Shown: piece after piece, positions 1-7,532 of the stretch
How the letters are laid out: each line of letters starts with the position of its first letter
How positions within the stretch are numbered: the first letter of the stretch is position 1
Source: Microbacterium sp. T2.11-28
GTDB lineage: Bacteria > Actinomycetota > Actinomycetes > Actinomycetales > Microbacteriaceae
Length of the DNA: 64,000 nucleotides
Assembly (NCBI RefSeq): GCF_950097975.1
Contig: NZ_CATNHF010000012.1
Coordinates: 434,001-498,000, forward strand
Direction of reading: 5' to 3'
The notes under the pieces: generated by a model
Databases searched by the model: none
The model's input: the letters and a program-made list of their open reading frames with translations, nothing else
What the model was told of the DNA's origin: nothing
Made by a program: the position numbers and the translations under genes

Positions 1-159
1 CTGGACATCGGAGCGCAGGAGGAGGGCACGCGACTCATCGACCTCGACCGCCCCGAGCGCGTCCCCGTCGGGGCCGAGCGGCGCATCGACGTGGAGCTCC
101 CGGCCTACGGTCACCGGTGGCTCCGGGTCTCGCCTCCCGGCGACACGCGGATCGGCTGA
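1..159 (+). CDS. C-terminal fragment, probable GH13-type glycosidase
   Basis: Only the last 52 codons are present, ending in TGA at 157-159, and the frame is open from base 1. The tail ends in VELPAYGHRWLRV, which resembles the closing strand of the C-terminal beta domain in GH13 amylase or trehalose-synthase type enzymes. The catalytic barrel would lie to the left of the window, so no active-site residue can be checked. The family call rests on this short tail alone and is tentative. The next gene begins 12 bp downstream. Confidence 0.4.
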   Translation: MDIGAQEEGTRLIDLDRPERVPVGAERRIDVELPAYGHRWLRVSPPGDTRIG

Positions 160-171
160 GAAGGTGGAGCG

Positions 172-939
172 ATGATGATGCCGAAGGAATGGGTGCTCGT
201 CCGCCACGGCGAGAGCGAGGGAAACGTCGCCGCGACGCGCGCGGAGAGGCTCGGCGCGGAGGTCATCGAGCTCGACGTCCGCGACGCCGACGTGCCCCTG
301 TCGGGGACGGGCGAGGAACAGGCCCGCGCTCTGGGGGCGAGGCTGCGCGCGCTCGAGCCGGCGCCGCAGGTCGCCTGGGTGTCGCCCTATGTGCGCGCGC
401 GGCAGACCTTCGCGCTGAGCACCGAGGACGGGCCGCTCATCCCGCGCGTGGTCTCCGACGAGCGGCTGCGCGACCGAGAGCTCGGGGTGCTGGACCTGCT
501 GACGCGTCGCGGCGTCGCGGCCCGCCACCCCGAGGAGGCGGAGCGGCGGGCCCACCTCGGGAAGTACTACCACCGGCCGCCCGGCGGCGAATCGTGGGCG
601 GACGTGGCGCTGCGCCTGCGCTCGTTCCTGCGCGACGCGGCCGACGCGGCGGACGGCTCCGGTGGACCGGGGACGACAGCGGGCACCAACCCGGGCACGA
701 TGCTCGTCGTCGCCCACGACGCGGTCGTCATGCTCCTGGTCGCGCTGCTGACCGGCATGGAGGAGTCGCAGCTGCTCGACTTCGCCGCCGCCCATACGGT
801 GCTCAACGCGTCGATCACCCGCGTGGTGTGGGACGGCGCGCGCTGGGAGGTCGTGGAGTTCTCGGACGTCCGGCACCTCGAGCGCGCCGGTGCCGATGTC
901 ACGGTCCATCCGGGGAGTCCCGATGTCGAACCCGAGTGA
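172..939 (+). CDS. histidine phosphatase family protein
   Basis: Cytosolic phosphatase-like protein of 255 residues. The signature VLVRHGESEGN near residue 10 carries the RHG histidine that is phosphorylated in this family. RDRELG is near residue 103, and VVAHDAVVMLL supplies the second active-site histidine near residue 184. Members include phosphoglycerate mutases and broad-specificity phosphatases, and the substrate cannot be read from sequence. The start lies in an ATG-ATG-ATG run preceded by AAGGTGGAG. The 3' end overlaps the next gene by 17 bp, so the two are probably co-transcribed. Confidence 0.88.
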   Translation: MMMPKEWVLVRHGESEGNVAATRAERLGAEVIELDVRDADVPLSGTGEEQARALGARLRALEPAPQVAWVSPYVRARQTFALSTEDGPLIPRVVSDERLRDRELGVLDLLTRRGVAARHPEEAERRAHLGKYYHRPPGGESWADVALRLRSFLRDAADAADGSGGPGTTAGTNPGTMLVVAHDAVVMLLVALLTGMEESQLLDFAAAHTVLNASITRVVWDGARWEVVEFSDVRHLERAGADVTVHPGSPDVEPE

Positions 940-1774
940 TCCCGTCGCCGTCACCCCCGGCCTGCTGCGGACGTGGGGCCTGCCCGAACCGGGCGAGTCG
1001 AAGAACTCCCGCGGCCGGGTGATGGTCGTGGGCGGGTCGCGGACCTCGCCGGGGGCGGTGGTGCTGGCCGGAGAGGCGGCGCTGCGCGTGGGGGCCGGGA
1101 AGGTCGGCGTCGTCACCTCGCCGGGCGCGGCCGATGCCGTCAGGGCCTCGTTCCCCGAAGCGGGGATCCACGAGCTGGCCGCCGGCGGCGGCGCGACCGC
1201 CCGGGAGGTCGTCGCGGACCTGGAGGCGGCCGATGTCGTCCTCGTCGGGCCCGGGATCGACGATCCCGAGGTCGCGCGTGCGCGGCTGGGGCTGCTCGCC
1301 GAGGCGCACGTGCGATGCGCGGTGCTCGACGCCTTCGCCGTCGGGGTGCTCCCGCAGATCGATCGCCGCGCGCTGCCGGCGTCGCTCATCGTCAACATGA
1401 ACCTCGACGAGGCGGCCCTCCTCCTGGGGCGCGAGGTGGACGACCCGATCCGCGACGCCGTGGACATCGCGGCGCGCCTCGATGCCGTCGTCCACTGCTA
1501 CGAGGCGGTCGCCACGCCCGCGGGCGCCGTCTGGCGCGTGGCCCCCGGCGGCCCGGGACTGGGAACGGCCGGGTCGGGCGACGTGCTCGCCGGCGCGATC
1601 GCCGGCTTCGCCGCCCGCGGCATGGACCTCGAGCGCGCGGCGTCGTGGGGCGCGTGGTGTCACGGCCGGTCCGGTGATCGGCTCACCGAGCGGATGGGTC
1701 TCGGCTTCCTCGCCCGCGAGCTGGCGTCCGAGCTCCCGTACGCCGTGCGCGAGGCCGAGGGCAGCGCCTCCTAG
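923..1774 (+). CDS. nnrD: ADP-dependent NAD(P)H-hydrate dehydratase
   Basis: Predicted to repair damaged nicotinamide cofactors by dehydrating NAD(P)HX back to NAD(P)H at the cost of ADP. It has the carbohydrate-kinase-like fold signatures: KNSRGRVMVVGGS at the N-terminus, a glycine-rich nucleotide region, NMNLDEAALLLGR in the middle and GTAGSGDVLAGAIAG near the C-terminus, the anion-hole and catalytic Asp motif. At 283 residues it matches the single-domain dehydratase without a fused epimerase. I start it at ATG 923, preceded by GGGGAGT, rather than at the in-frame ATG 890 deep inside the phosphatase gene. Confidence 0.88.
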   Translation: MSNPSDPVAVTPGLLRTWGLPEPGESKNSRGRVMVVGGSRTSPGAVVLAGEAALRVGAGKVGVVTSPGAADAVRASFPEAGIHELAAGGGATAREVVADLEAADVVLVGPGIDDPEVARARLGLLAEAHVRCAVLDAFAVGVLPQIDRRALPASLIVNMNLDEAALLLGREVDDPIRDAVDIAARLDAVVHCYEAVATPAGAVWRVAPGGPGLGTAGSGDVLAGAIAGFAARGMDLERAASWGAWCHGRSGDRLTERMGLGFLARELASELPYAVREAEGSAS

Positions 1775-1826
1775 GCGGGCGCGCCGCACGGACCGGCCTC
1801 GGCGCCGTACCCGGGATGGGGGCGCG

Positions 1827-1866
1827 GTGCAAGGCCCTGGAGGGATCGCGGCGGCCGACCTTGACT
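1827..1866 (+). promoter_or_regulatory. candidate promoter, GTGCAA-N28-TTGACT
   Basis: GTGCAA at 1827-1832 is followed after 28 nt by TTGACT at 1861-1866, which ends 7 nt before ATG 1874. This matches, in a degenerate form, the TGTCAA-N28-TANNNT layout found at 5951, 20775, 46096 and 55247. The GCAAGGCCCTG core closely resembles the 46096 copy. Confidence 0.35.
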
Positions 1867-1873
1867 GGCGGGC

Positions 1874-2671
1874 ATGGACTTCACACCTCGGCACGCCATC
1901 GTCACCGCCTCCGACTCGGGCATCGGCGCCCAGACCGCCATCGCCCTCGCCGACGCAGGGATGGACGTCGGCGTCACCTGGCACAGTGACCGCGAGGGCG
2001 CCGAGAGCACGGCGGCGGCCGTCCGGTCGCGCGGCTCGCGTGCGGTCGTGACGCGCCTGGACGTCACCCGGCTGGACGAGGTCGCGGCGGTCGTCGACGG
2101 GCTCGCCGACGAGCTCGGCGGGGTGGACGTGTTCGTCAACAACGCGGGCGGCGGGGGCGGGACGCCGTTCCTCTCCCAGTCGCTGGAGGAATGGCGCGAC
2201 GTCGTCGGCCTCAACCTCGACGGGGCCTTCGTCGCCATGCAGGCCGCGGCCCGCCGCATGGTGGCGGCCGGGGGAGGCGGGCGGATCATCGCGGTCACGA
2301 GCGTGCACGAGCACCAGCCGCGCGTGGGCTCGTCGGCGTACGTCGCGGCCAAGCACGGACTCGGCGGACTGGTGAAGACGATGGCGCAGGAGCTCGGCGC
2401 CGAGGGCATCACCGTCAACGCCGTCGCGCCGGGGGAGATCGCGACGCCGATGAACGACATGAGCTCGGAGGACGCCGAGAGGACCCACCGCCCGGGCATC
2501 CCCCTCGGGCGGCCGGGGCGGCCGGAGGAGATCGCGGCGGTCGTCGCGTTCCTGGCCTCGCCGGCGGCGGCGTACGTGACCGGCGCCAGCTGGACCGTGG
2601 ACGGCGGGATGCTGCAGATGGGCCCGCAGGCCGGGTCGCACCTGCTCGACGACCGGTGGCGCGACGGATGA
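1874..2671 (+). CDS. SDR family oxidoreductase
   Basis: Classical short-chain dehydrogenase of 265 residues. The cofactor motif is TASDSGIG at the N-terminus (TGxxxGxG type). NNAG follows at about residue 93, the catalytic Ser lies in ITSVHE-type context, and Tyr156-x3-Lys160 is intact (AYVAAK). The closing VTGASWTVDGGM is typical of glucose-dehydrogenase or 3-oxoacyl-reductase-like SDRs. The substrate is unknown. The next dehydrogenase starts 9 bp downstream, suggesting a two-gene unit. No Shine-Dalgarno precedes ATG 1874, consistent with a short or absent leader. Confidence 0.85.
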   Translation: MDFTPRHAIVTASDSGIGAQTAIALADAGMDVGVTWHSDREGAESTAAAVRSRGSRAVVTRLDVTRLDEVAAVVDGLADELGGVDVFVNNAGGGGGTPFLSQSLEEWRDVVGLNLDGAFVAMQAAARRMVAAGGGGRIIAVTSVHEHQPRVGSSAYVAAKHGLGGLVKTMAQELGAEGITVNAVAPGEIATPMNDMSSEDAERTHRPGIPLGRPGRPEEIAAVVAFLASPAAAYVTGASWTVDGGMLQMGPQAGSHLLDDRWRDG

Positions 2672-2680
2672 CGCGCTGAG

Positions 2681-3628
2681 GTGGCGGGTGCGTCGGAGGC
2701 GCCCCGGCTGGGCGTGCTCGGCGTCGGCACCATGGGCGGACGCATCGCCCTCCGTGCTGCGGAGCGCGTCCCCGTCGCGGTGTTCGATCGCGACCCCGAC
2801 CGTGCGCGGAGTCTCGGCGCCGCCGTCACGGCGGTCGCGTCGGCCGCCGCGCTCGCCGAGCGCTGCGACGTCGTCCTGGTGGTGCTTCCCGATGCCCGTG
2901 CGCAGCGCGAGGCACTGTGCGGAACCGGCGGATCCCGGGGGCTGGTCGAGGCGATGGTTCCCGGTGCCCTGCTCGTCGACCTGACCGGCGGCGATCCGGC
3001 CGTCTCGCGCGAGGTCGCCGAACGCGTCCGGAACCGCGGCTGCCGGTTCGTCGCGGCTCCGGTTCGCGGCGGGCCGCGCGACGCGGAACGCGGGACGCTG
3101 CGCGCCTGGACCTCCGGCGATCCCGACCACGTGGACGCCGCCGCCCGGGTGCTCGCCGCGGCGGGCTGCGTGGCGGAGACCACGTTCGCGGGCTCCGATC
3201 CCGGCGCCGCGCTCACGGTGAAGCTCCTCACGAACGCGCTCTGGTTCACCCAGGCCGTGGCGAGCGCCGAGGCCGTCGTGGCGGCGCAGGTGGCCGGCAT
3301 CGAGCCGGCGAGGTTCGCCGCACTGCTCGCCGACGGCCCCGCTGAGAGCGCGTTCGTGCGCGACTATCTCGGCCGGCTGATCGACGGCGACACCGTGCCG
3401 GACTTCGCCCTGAGCGCGGTCGTCGGACAGCTCGACGTGGCGACGCGGCTGGTGGCCGATGCGGGCGGCGGCAGCGGTGCCGTGGCCGCCGTCCGAGACG
3501 TCCACCGCGCTGCGCTCGCGCGGTACGGGCCGGTCGCCGGCGAGCTGCTCGGGGCCCGGCACGTGCTCGACGCCGTCGACGGTCGCGTCCCGCAGGCCGA
3601 GGGAGGTCCCGCGACCACCCAGCGCTGA
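2681..3628 (+). CDS. NAD(P)-dependent beta-hydroxyacid dehydrogenase family protein
   Basis: A 315-residue protein of the 3-hydroxyisobutyrate/6-phosphogluconate dehydrogenase type. The N-terminal Rossmann motif is GVLGVGTMGGRIA. DLTGGDPAVS occupies the substrate-contact position and APVRGG replaces the usual APVSGG. KLLTN, near residue 178, carries the expected catalytic lysine (family: KxxxN). The C-terminal half is helical, as in the family. It starts with GTG 9 bp after the SDR, so the two probably act in one pathway on an unknown hydroxyacid or aldehyde. Confidence 0.8.
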   Translation: MAGASEAPRLGVLGVGTMGGRIALRAAERVPVAVFDRDPDRARSLGAAVTAVASAAALAERCDVVLVVLPDARAQREALCGTGGSRGLVEAMVPGALLVDLTGGDPAVSREVAERVRNRGCRFVAAPVRGGPRDAERGTLRAWTSGDPDHVDAAARVLAAAGCVAETTFAGSDPGAALTVKLLTNALWFTQAVASAEAVVAAQVAGIEPARFAALLADGPAESAFVRDYLGRLIDGDTVPDFALSAVVGQLDVATRLVADAGGGSGAVAAVRDVHRAALARYGPVAGELLGARHVLDAVDGRVPQAEGGPATTQR

Positions 3629-3645
3629 GCCTCACCCCTGCGGGC

Positions 3646-5388
3646 TCACCGCTCCTCGTCGACGGGGGCGGGGAGAGTGATGCGGACGACCGTCCCCTCG
3701 CCGAGGACCGATGTCACCGACACGTCGCCCCCGTGCACGCGCACGACCTCGCGCACGATCGCGAGCCCGAGGCCGGTCCCCTGCACCGCCTGATCCTGCG
3801 CATTGCTCGCGCGGAAGAAGCGGTCGAAGACCTGGGGCACCTCGTCGGCGGGGATGCCCATCCCGGTGTCGGTGACGCTGATGATCGTGCGCGGGCTTCC
3901 GTCCGGCGCCGTGCCCGGACGCACCTCGACGCGGACCTCGCCCCGCGCGGGGGTGAACTTGACGGCGTTCTCCACGACATGCGCGAGCGCCTGCTCGAGC
4001 GAGCCCTCGTCGCCGTCGACCGTCGTCCCGGCGTCGACGTCGAGCGCAAGGCGCACGTCACGGGAATCGGCGAGCGTGCGGAGGGAGGCGTCCACGCGGT
4101 GCAGCACCGGGTCGAGGTCGAACAGGGCCGCGTGCGCCTCGCCGTCGGCCGCCTCGAGGCGCTCGAGCAGCAGCATGTCCCCCGCGAGATCCTGGAGGCG
4201 GCGTGCGTGGCGCTCGATCACCCAGAGGCGGGTCCGCGTGTCGGTGGGCAACGACGCCTCGTCGTCGAGCACCAGGTCGAGGTAGCCCAGGATCGACGTC
4301 AGGGGCGTCCGCATCTCGTGGCTCATCGTCCGGATCATGTCGCTCTTGGCGCGGTCGAGTCCCTCCAGCTGCCGGAGCAACCGCTCCCTGCTCGCCAGCA
4401 TCCGGGCCAGCGCGGCGTGGCGGGACAGCACCGAGACGGCGGCGAGCACGACGGTGGCGGCGGCCAGCACGAGGGCGATGGCGGGGACGGCGGTCTGGGT
4501 GGCGACCAGGAGCACCCCGAGGCCCGCCAGGACCGCGAGCGCGGGAACGGGGAGGGTCCGCGGGTTCTCCGCTGCCGGAGGGGGGTCGGGCTCGAGCCGG
4601 GTCACGCCGTCCACCCAGATCGCGGCACAGGCGACACCCGCCGGCCACAGGGCGTCCAGCAGCGTCCCGGCGGCATAGGCGCCGTGGTGGACCAGGAGCG
4701 CGTAGGCGATGTCGGCGCCGGCGAACAGAAGGAAGCCCGCGACGAGGAACTGCCAGCGCGGGCCCAGTCGCAGGACCGGGGAGGCGGAGATCGCGACGAC
4801 GGCCGTGATCAGGAGGAGGTCGAAGAGCGGATAGAGGGCGGCGATCGCGCCGTCGAGCACGGTGGTGCCGCGGGTGGCGTCGGAGAAGACGGGCGCGAGG
4901 ATGACGGCGAGCACCGCGGCCGCGCCCAGCGAGGCCACCGCGCCGTCGAAGAGCGCCGACCTGATCGATCCCTGCGACTGGCGCACGACCAGCACCAGCA
5001 GCGCGGCCATGGTGAGGGGGTAGTAGAGGAGGTAGCCGAGATCGGCGAGCGAGGGGGACGGCAGCGTGCCGCTGGAGTCCATCGCGAGCGCGTAGAACGT
5101 GTCGCCCGCGGCGTTGAAGGTCACCGCGGCGGCCGCGAGCAGCACCTCCGGTCGCGTGAAGCGGGTGCGCACCGCCACCAGCCAGAAGACGCCGACGGGG
5201 ACCCACTGGGCCACGAGCGAGAGGACGGCGACCGGTGTCGGAGCCGGGTTCCCGGGCACGAGCAGTGCGGCCACGAACAGGACGTTGACGAGCACGGTGA
5301 GGCCGATCAGCACGCGGATCGCCGTGTTCAGCGCCCCGGCGCGGGCGCCGTCGAGGGAGGTCCCGCCGGGCTCGGAAGTGGCCCTCAC
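3646..5388 (-). CDS. orphan membrane sensor histidine kinase
   Basis: 580-residue sensor kinase. Roughly the first 300 residues are a hydrophobic multi-span membrane region (about nine to ten segments) with no large extracellular domain. A short coiled linker follows, then the dimerisation domain with the phospho-acceptor in MSHEMRTPLTS. The ATPase domain shows HVVENAVKFTP (N box), TDTGMGIP (G1) and GTGLGLAIVREVV (G2). It starts at GTG 5388 behind AGGAGG with good spacing. No response regulator gene lies nearby, so the partner must be elsewhere. The membrane sensor suggests detection within or through the bilayer. Confidence 0.9.
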   Translation of the reverse strand: MRATSEPGGTSLDGARAGALNTAIRVLIGLTVLVNVLFVAALLVPGNPAPTPVAVLSLVAQWVPVGVFWLVAVRTRFTRPEVLLAAAAVTFNAAGDTFYALAMDSSGTLPSPSLADLGYLLYYPLTMAALLVLVVRQSQGSIRSALFDGAVASLGAAAVLAVILAPVFSDATRGTTVLDGAIAALYPLFDLLLITAVVAISASPVLRLGPRWQFLVAGFLLFAGADIAYALLVHHGAYAAGTLLDALWPAGVACAAIWVDGVTRLEPDPPPAAENPRTLPVPALAVLAGLGVLLVATQTAVPAIALVLAAATVVLAAVSVLSRHAALARMLASRERLLRQLEGLDRAKSDMIRTMSHEMRTPLTSILGYLDLVLDDEASLPTDTRTRLWVIERHARRLQDLAGDMLLLERLEAADGEAHAALFDLDPVLHRVDASLRTLADSRDVRLALDVDAGTTVDGDEGSLEQALAHVVENAVKFTPARGEVRVEVRPGTAPDGSPRTIISVTDTGMGIPADEVPQVFDRFFRASNAQDQAVQGTGLGLAIVREVVRVHGGDVSVTSVLGEGTVVRITLPAPVDEER

Positions 5389-5465
5389 GGTCGAACCTCC
5401 TCGCCCTGACCGTCGCTGCGCTTCGCCGCGCGCGACCGCATCCCGAGCATACGGTCTCCGGGCGC

Positions 5466-5540
5466 TCAGACCCGCGAGAGAAGTTCAGACCCGCGAGAAG
5501 TTCAGACCCGCGAGAAGTTCAGACCCGCGAGAAGTTCAGG
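5466..5540. repeat. 17-bp tandem repeat, about four copies
   Basis: Three perfect consecutive copies of TTCAGACCCGCGAGAAG lie at 5484-5500, 5501-5517 and 5518-5534. A 5' copy with a 2-bp AG insertion begins at 5466 and a degenerate start follows at 5535. The array lies just after the stop codon of the minus-strand gene at 5548-5868 and upstream of the sensor kinase. On the minus strand each unit contains TGA. Confidence 0.95.
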
Positions 5541-5547
5541 CCCACGT

Positions 5548-5868
5548 TCACGACGTGGCGTCGAGGTCCGCCTCCAGGTCGGCGAGCGCGCGGCGGGCCT
5601 GCGCGATGCGGCGCGCCACCGGCTCGTCCCACCACGCCGGGCCCCGCTCTCCCAGGCCGTGCTTCGCCAGCCCGACTCGGCGCCGGGCCGCGGCCACCGC
5701 GTCGGCGTCTCCCCGCCTGCGGGCGGCTCCGACCGCGGACCGAGCGCGGCCGAGGTGCGAGGTGAGCGCGTCGACGAGATCGGGCGGGAGCGCGGGATCG
5801 GTGCGGCGCCATCTCCGCCCGTCGACGACGAGCCATCGCTCCGACGTCTGCTCGCCATCGTGGGTCAT
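5548..5868 (-). CDS. conserved hypothetical protein, small, Arg/Ala-rich
   Basis: 106 residues. It begins with a WLVVDGRRWRRTDP segment, followed by an alanine/arginine-rich, predicted helical body (ARSAVGAARRRGDADAVAAARRRVGLAKHGLGERG) and a WWDEPVARRI motif. Proteins of this pattern are common in actinobacteria but have no established function. It has no signal peptide or membrane segment. The start is ATG 5868. It is divergent from the membrane-protein gene at 6009, and its 3' end runs directly into the 17-bp repeat array. Confidence 0.65.
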   Translation of the reverse strand: MTHDGEQTSERWLVVDGRRWRRTDPALPPDLVDALTSHLGRARSAVGAARRRGDADAVAAARRRVGLAKHGLGERGPAWWDEPVARRIAQARRALADLEADLDATS

Positions 5869-5950
5869 GCGGCGATCCTCGCTGCAGCGCGACCCGGGCG
5901 GCAGCGCCTTGACATCCTTCTCGGGCGGTGCACGGCGTGCAGACGCCGGG

Positions 5951-5990
5951 TGTCAACCCCCTCCGCCGTGACCTCGACGATTCGTAGTGT
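5951..5990 (+). promoter_or_regulatory. candidate promoter, TGTCAA-N28-TAGTGT
   Basis: TGTCAA at 5951-5956 and TAGTGT at 5985-5990 are separated by exactly 28 nt. Transcription would start around 5997, leaving a short leader with GGAGGAGG before ATG 6009. The layout recurs elsewhere in this window. Confidence 0.45.
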
Positions 5991-6008
5991 CGCCGGAGGA
6001 GGTGCTGC

Positions 6009-6452
6009 ATGAACAGCGATCAGCGCGGCGGAGACCGTCGCGACATCCAGTCCATCGAGCCCGGCGTCGACGAGGGCGCGGCGCGGTCGACGAAGGCTGC
6101 GAGCCCGGAATCGCTGAGCGACGCGGGGCTCGGCTCCCGCGCGTCGGCGCGCACGACCGATGCCGAGCACCGTGACGGCGCGGGCGGCATCCGCCGAGCA
6201 GTGTGGCTGGCGGTCGGGCTCGCCCTCGCCGTCATCGCGATCGTCGTGCTCGCGTTCCTCGTGCCGACGGCACCGGCGCTCGCGTGGATCGGCATCGCGC
6301 TCCAGGTCGCGCTCGCCGCGCTGCTGGTGGTGAGCGCCCTCGCCCTGCCCGCGGGCGGCTACCGGGCCTCGCGCTTCGCGTGGATCACGGGCTTCCAGGC
6401 GGCGGCCGTCGTCGTCGTGCTCGTGCTGATCCTCGTCGTCGCGCTGGTCTGA
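6009..6452 (+). CDS. small integral membrane protein of unknown function
   Basis: 147 residues. About 60 polar N-terminal residues, presumably cytoplasmic, precede three hydrophobic segments (around residues 65-85, 92-112 and 125-146), the last ending at the extreme C-terminus in VVVVLVLILVVALV. There are no recognisable catalytic motifs. The start at ATG 6009 is set by a strong GGAGGAGG. The upstream promoter layout is shared with a TspO-like gene (46142) and a catalase-like gene (20861), which may hint at common control. Confidence 0.7.
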   Translation: MNSDQRGGDRRDIQSIEPGVDEGAARSTKAASPESLSDAGLGSRASARTTDAEHRDGAGGIRRAVWLAVGLALAVIAIVVLAFLVPTAPALAWIGIALQVALAALLVVSALALPAGGYRASRFAWITGFQAAAVVVVLVLILVVALV

Positions 6453-6474
6453 CCGGCGCGGCGACGTTCTCGCG

Positions 6475-7242
6475 CTAGATCTTGCCGCGTAGCCGCATCG
6501 AGAGCGCCCCGGCGGAGATCTGCGCGGCGGCGCCGAGCTGCGGCCAGATGCCCGCGTCGACGGCGATCTTGCGGAACGTGATCCCGACGGCCGCCGCGGG
6601 ATAGCCGTTGTGGTCGAGGGCGGCCACCGCGACGGAGGCGCAGTCCGGGGTCACCTCGCCCGTCTCGACGGCGTAGCCGCGCGTGCGGGTCTCGGCGAGG
6701 ATGTCCTCGAACTCGCGGAGCGTCGCCGGCCCGCGGCCGTTGCGCGTCGTGAGGCTCGCCGGGTGCGGGTAGAGCGCGCGGACCTGCTCGCGGGGGAGCA
6801 GGGCGAGGATGGCGCGCCCGGTCGCGGTGAGGTGCGCCGGCAGGTGCACGCCGATGTCGGTGACCAGCGACGGCGCCCGCGGCGCGGCGTGCTTGACCAC
6901 GTACTCCACGTCGTCGTTGTGCAGCACCCCGAGGTGTCCGACCACGGGCAGGCCCGTGCGCCTGACCAGCTTCTCGAGGAGGGGCTCGGCGAGCCTGCTC
7001 ACCTTGCCGGCGCGCAGGTAGCCGCTGCCGAGCTCGGCCATGAGCGGCGACAGCCCGTAGGCCCGGTCCTCCGGGAAGTGGACGAGGTAGCCCTCCTCCT
7101 GCATGACCTTGATGAGCTGGAAGGTCGTCGACCGGGGCAGGCCGACCTCGCGCATCACCGTGGCGGCGCGCACCGGTCCGCTCTGACTCGCGACGAAGCG
7201 CAGGACGCGGAGGGCGTGACGGGCAGCGGGGATGTCGCTCAT
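6475..7242 (-). CDS. IclR family transcriptional regulator
   Basis: 255 residues. The N-terminal winged helix-turn-helix (AARHALRVLRFVASQSGPVRAATVMREVGLPRSTTFQLIKVMQ, residues about 5-50) is followed by an IclR effector domain with GHLGVLHNDDVEYV, HLPAHLTATGRAILALL and the closing AVGITFRKI. IclR proteins sense small organic acids or aromatics, and many control divergent catabolic operons. This gene is divergent from the importer-hut chain beginning at 7533, so it is the likely regulator of that chain. I start it at ATG 7242. A longer in-frame reading to 7545 lacks family resemblance and crosses the palindromic control region. Confidence 0.9.
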   Translation of the reverse strand: MSDIPAARHALRVLRFVASQSGPVRAATVMREVGLPRSTTFQLIKVMQEEGYLVHFPEDRAYGLSPLMAELGSGYLRAGKVSRLAEPLLEKLVRRTGLPVVGHLGVLHNDDVEYVVKHAAPRAPSLVTDIGVHLPAHLTATGRAILALLPREQVRALYPHPASLTTRNGRGPATLREFEDILAETRTRGYAVETGEVTPDCASVAVAALDHNGYPAAAVGITFRKIAVDAGIWPQLGAAAQISAGALSMRLRGKI

Positions 7243-7259
7243 GCGCACACGGTACCCCG

Positions 7260-7279
7260 CAGTCCGGTATCCCGGACTG
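7260..7279. promoter_or_regulatory. palindromic operator candidate for the IclR regulator
   Basis: CAGTCCGG-TATC-CCGGACTG is a perfect inverted repeat with 8-bp arms and a 4-bp spacer, 18 bp upstream of the IclR start codon. The half sequence ATCCCGGACT occurs at 7269-7278 and again at 7364-7373, and the self-complementary ATCCCGGGAT lies at 7281-7290. These clustered sites in the divergent intergenic region fit binding by the adjacent IclR protein. Confidence 0.6.
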
Positions 7280-7532
7280 CATCCCGGGATCCCTCTGGGC
7301 AACCCGGCACGGGCCCGGAACGGATGGGAAACACGGGCGAAACGACGACCGGGCAGGTCTGAGATCCCGGACTCGGGGATGCTCCCGGCCCCTGCAGACC
7401 GCGATTTCGGGTTCCTACCATGGCTCTCAACTCCTCGGCTCAGCCCGGGAGCGGGGGTCCCGAAACCCATGCCGAACGGCCGCGGCGCATCCTGCACCAC
7501 CCGACATCGACGCACCACAGAGAGGTAAGACC

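Noticed and set aside
899..3562. Very long open frame on the minus strand opposite the phosphatase to dehydrogenase genes
   Set aside because: It is antisense to four genes with clear family motifs, is Arg/Gly/Asp-rich with no motif of its own, and reflects the scarcity of stop codons in high-GC DNA. The same applies to long antisense frames at 8228-9346, 17012-18277, 23457-26438, 39519-41765 and 49657-52098.
5466..5540. Tandem repeat as a CRISPR array
   Set aside because: The units abut without spacers, are only 17 bp long and have no cas genes nearby.
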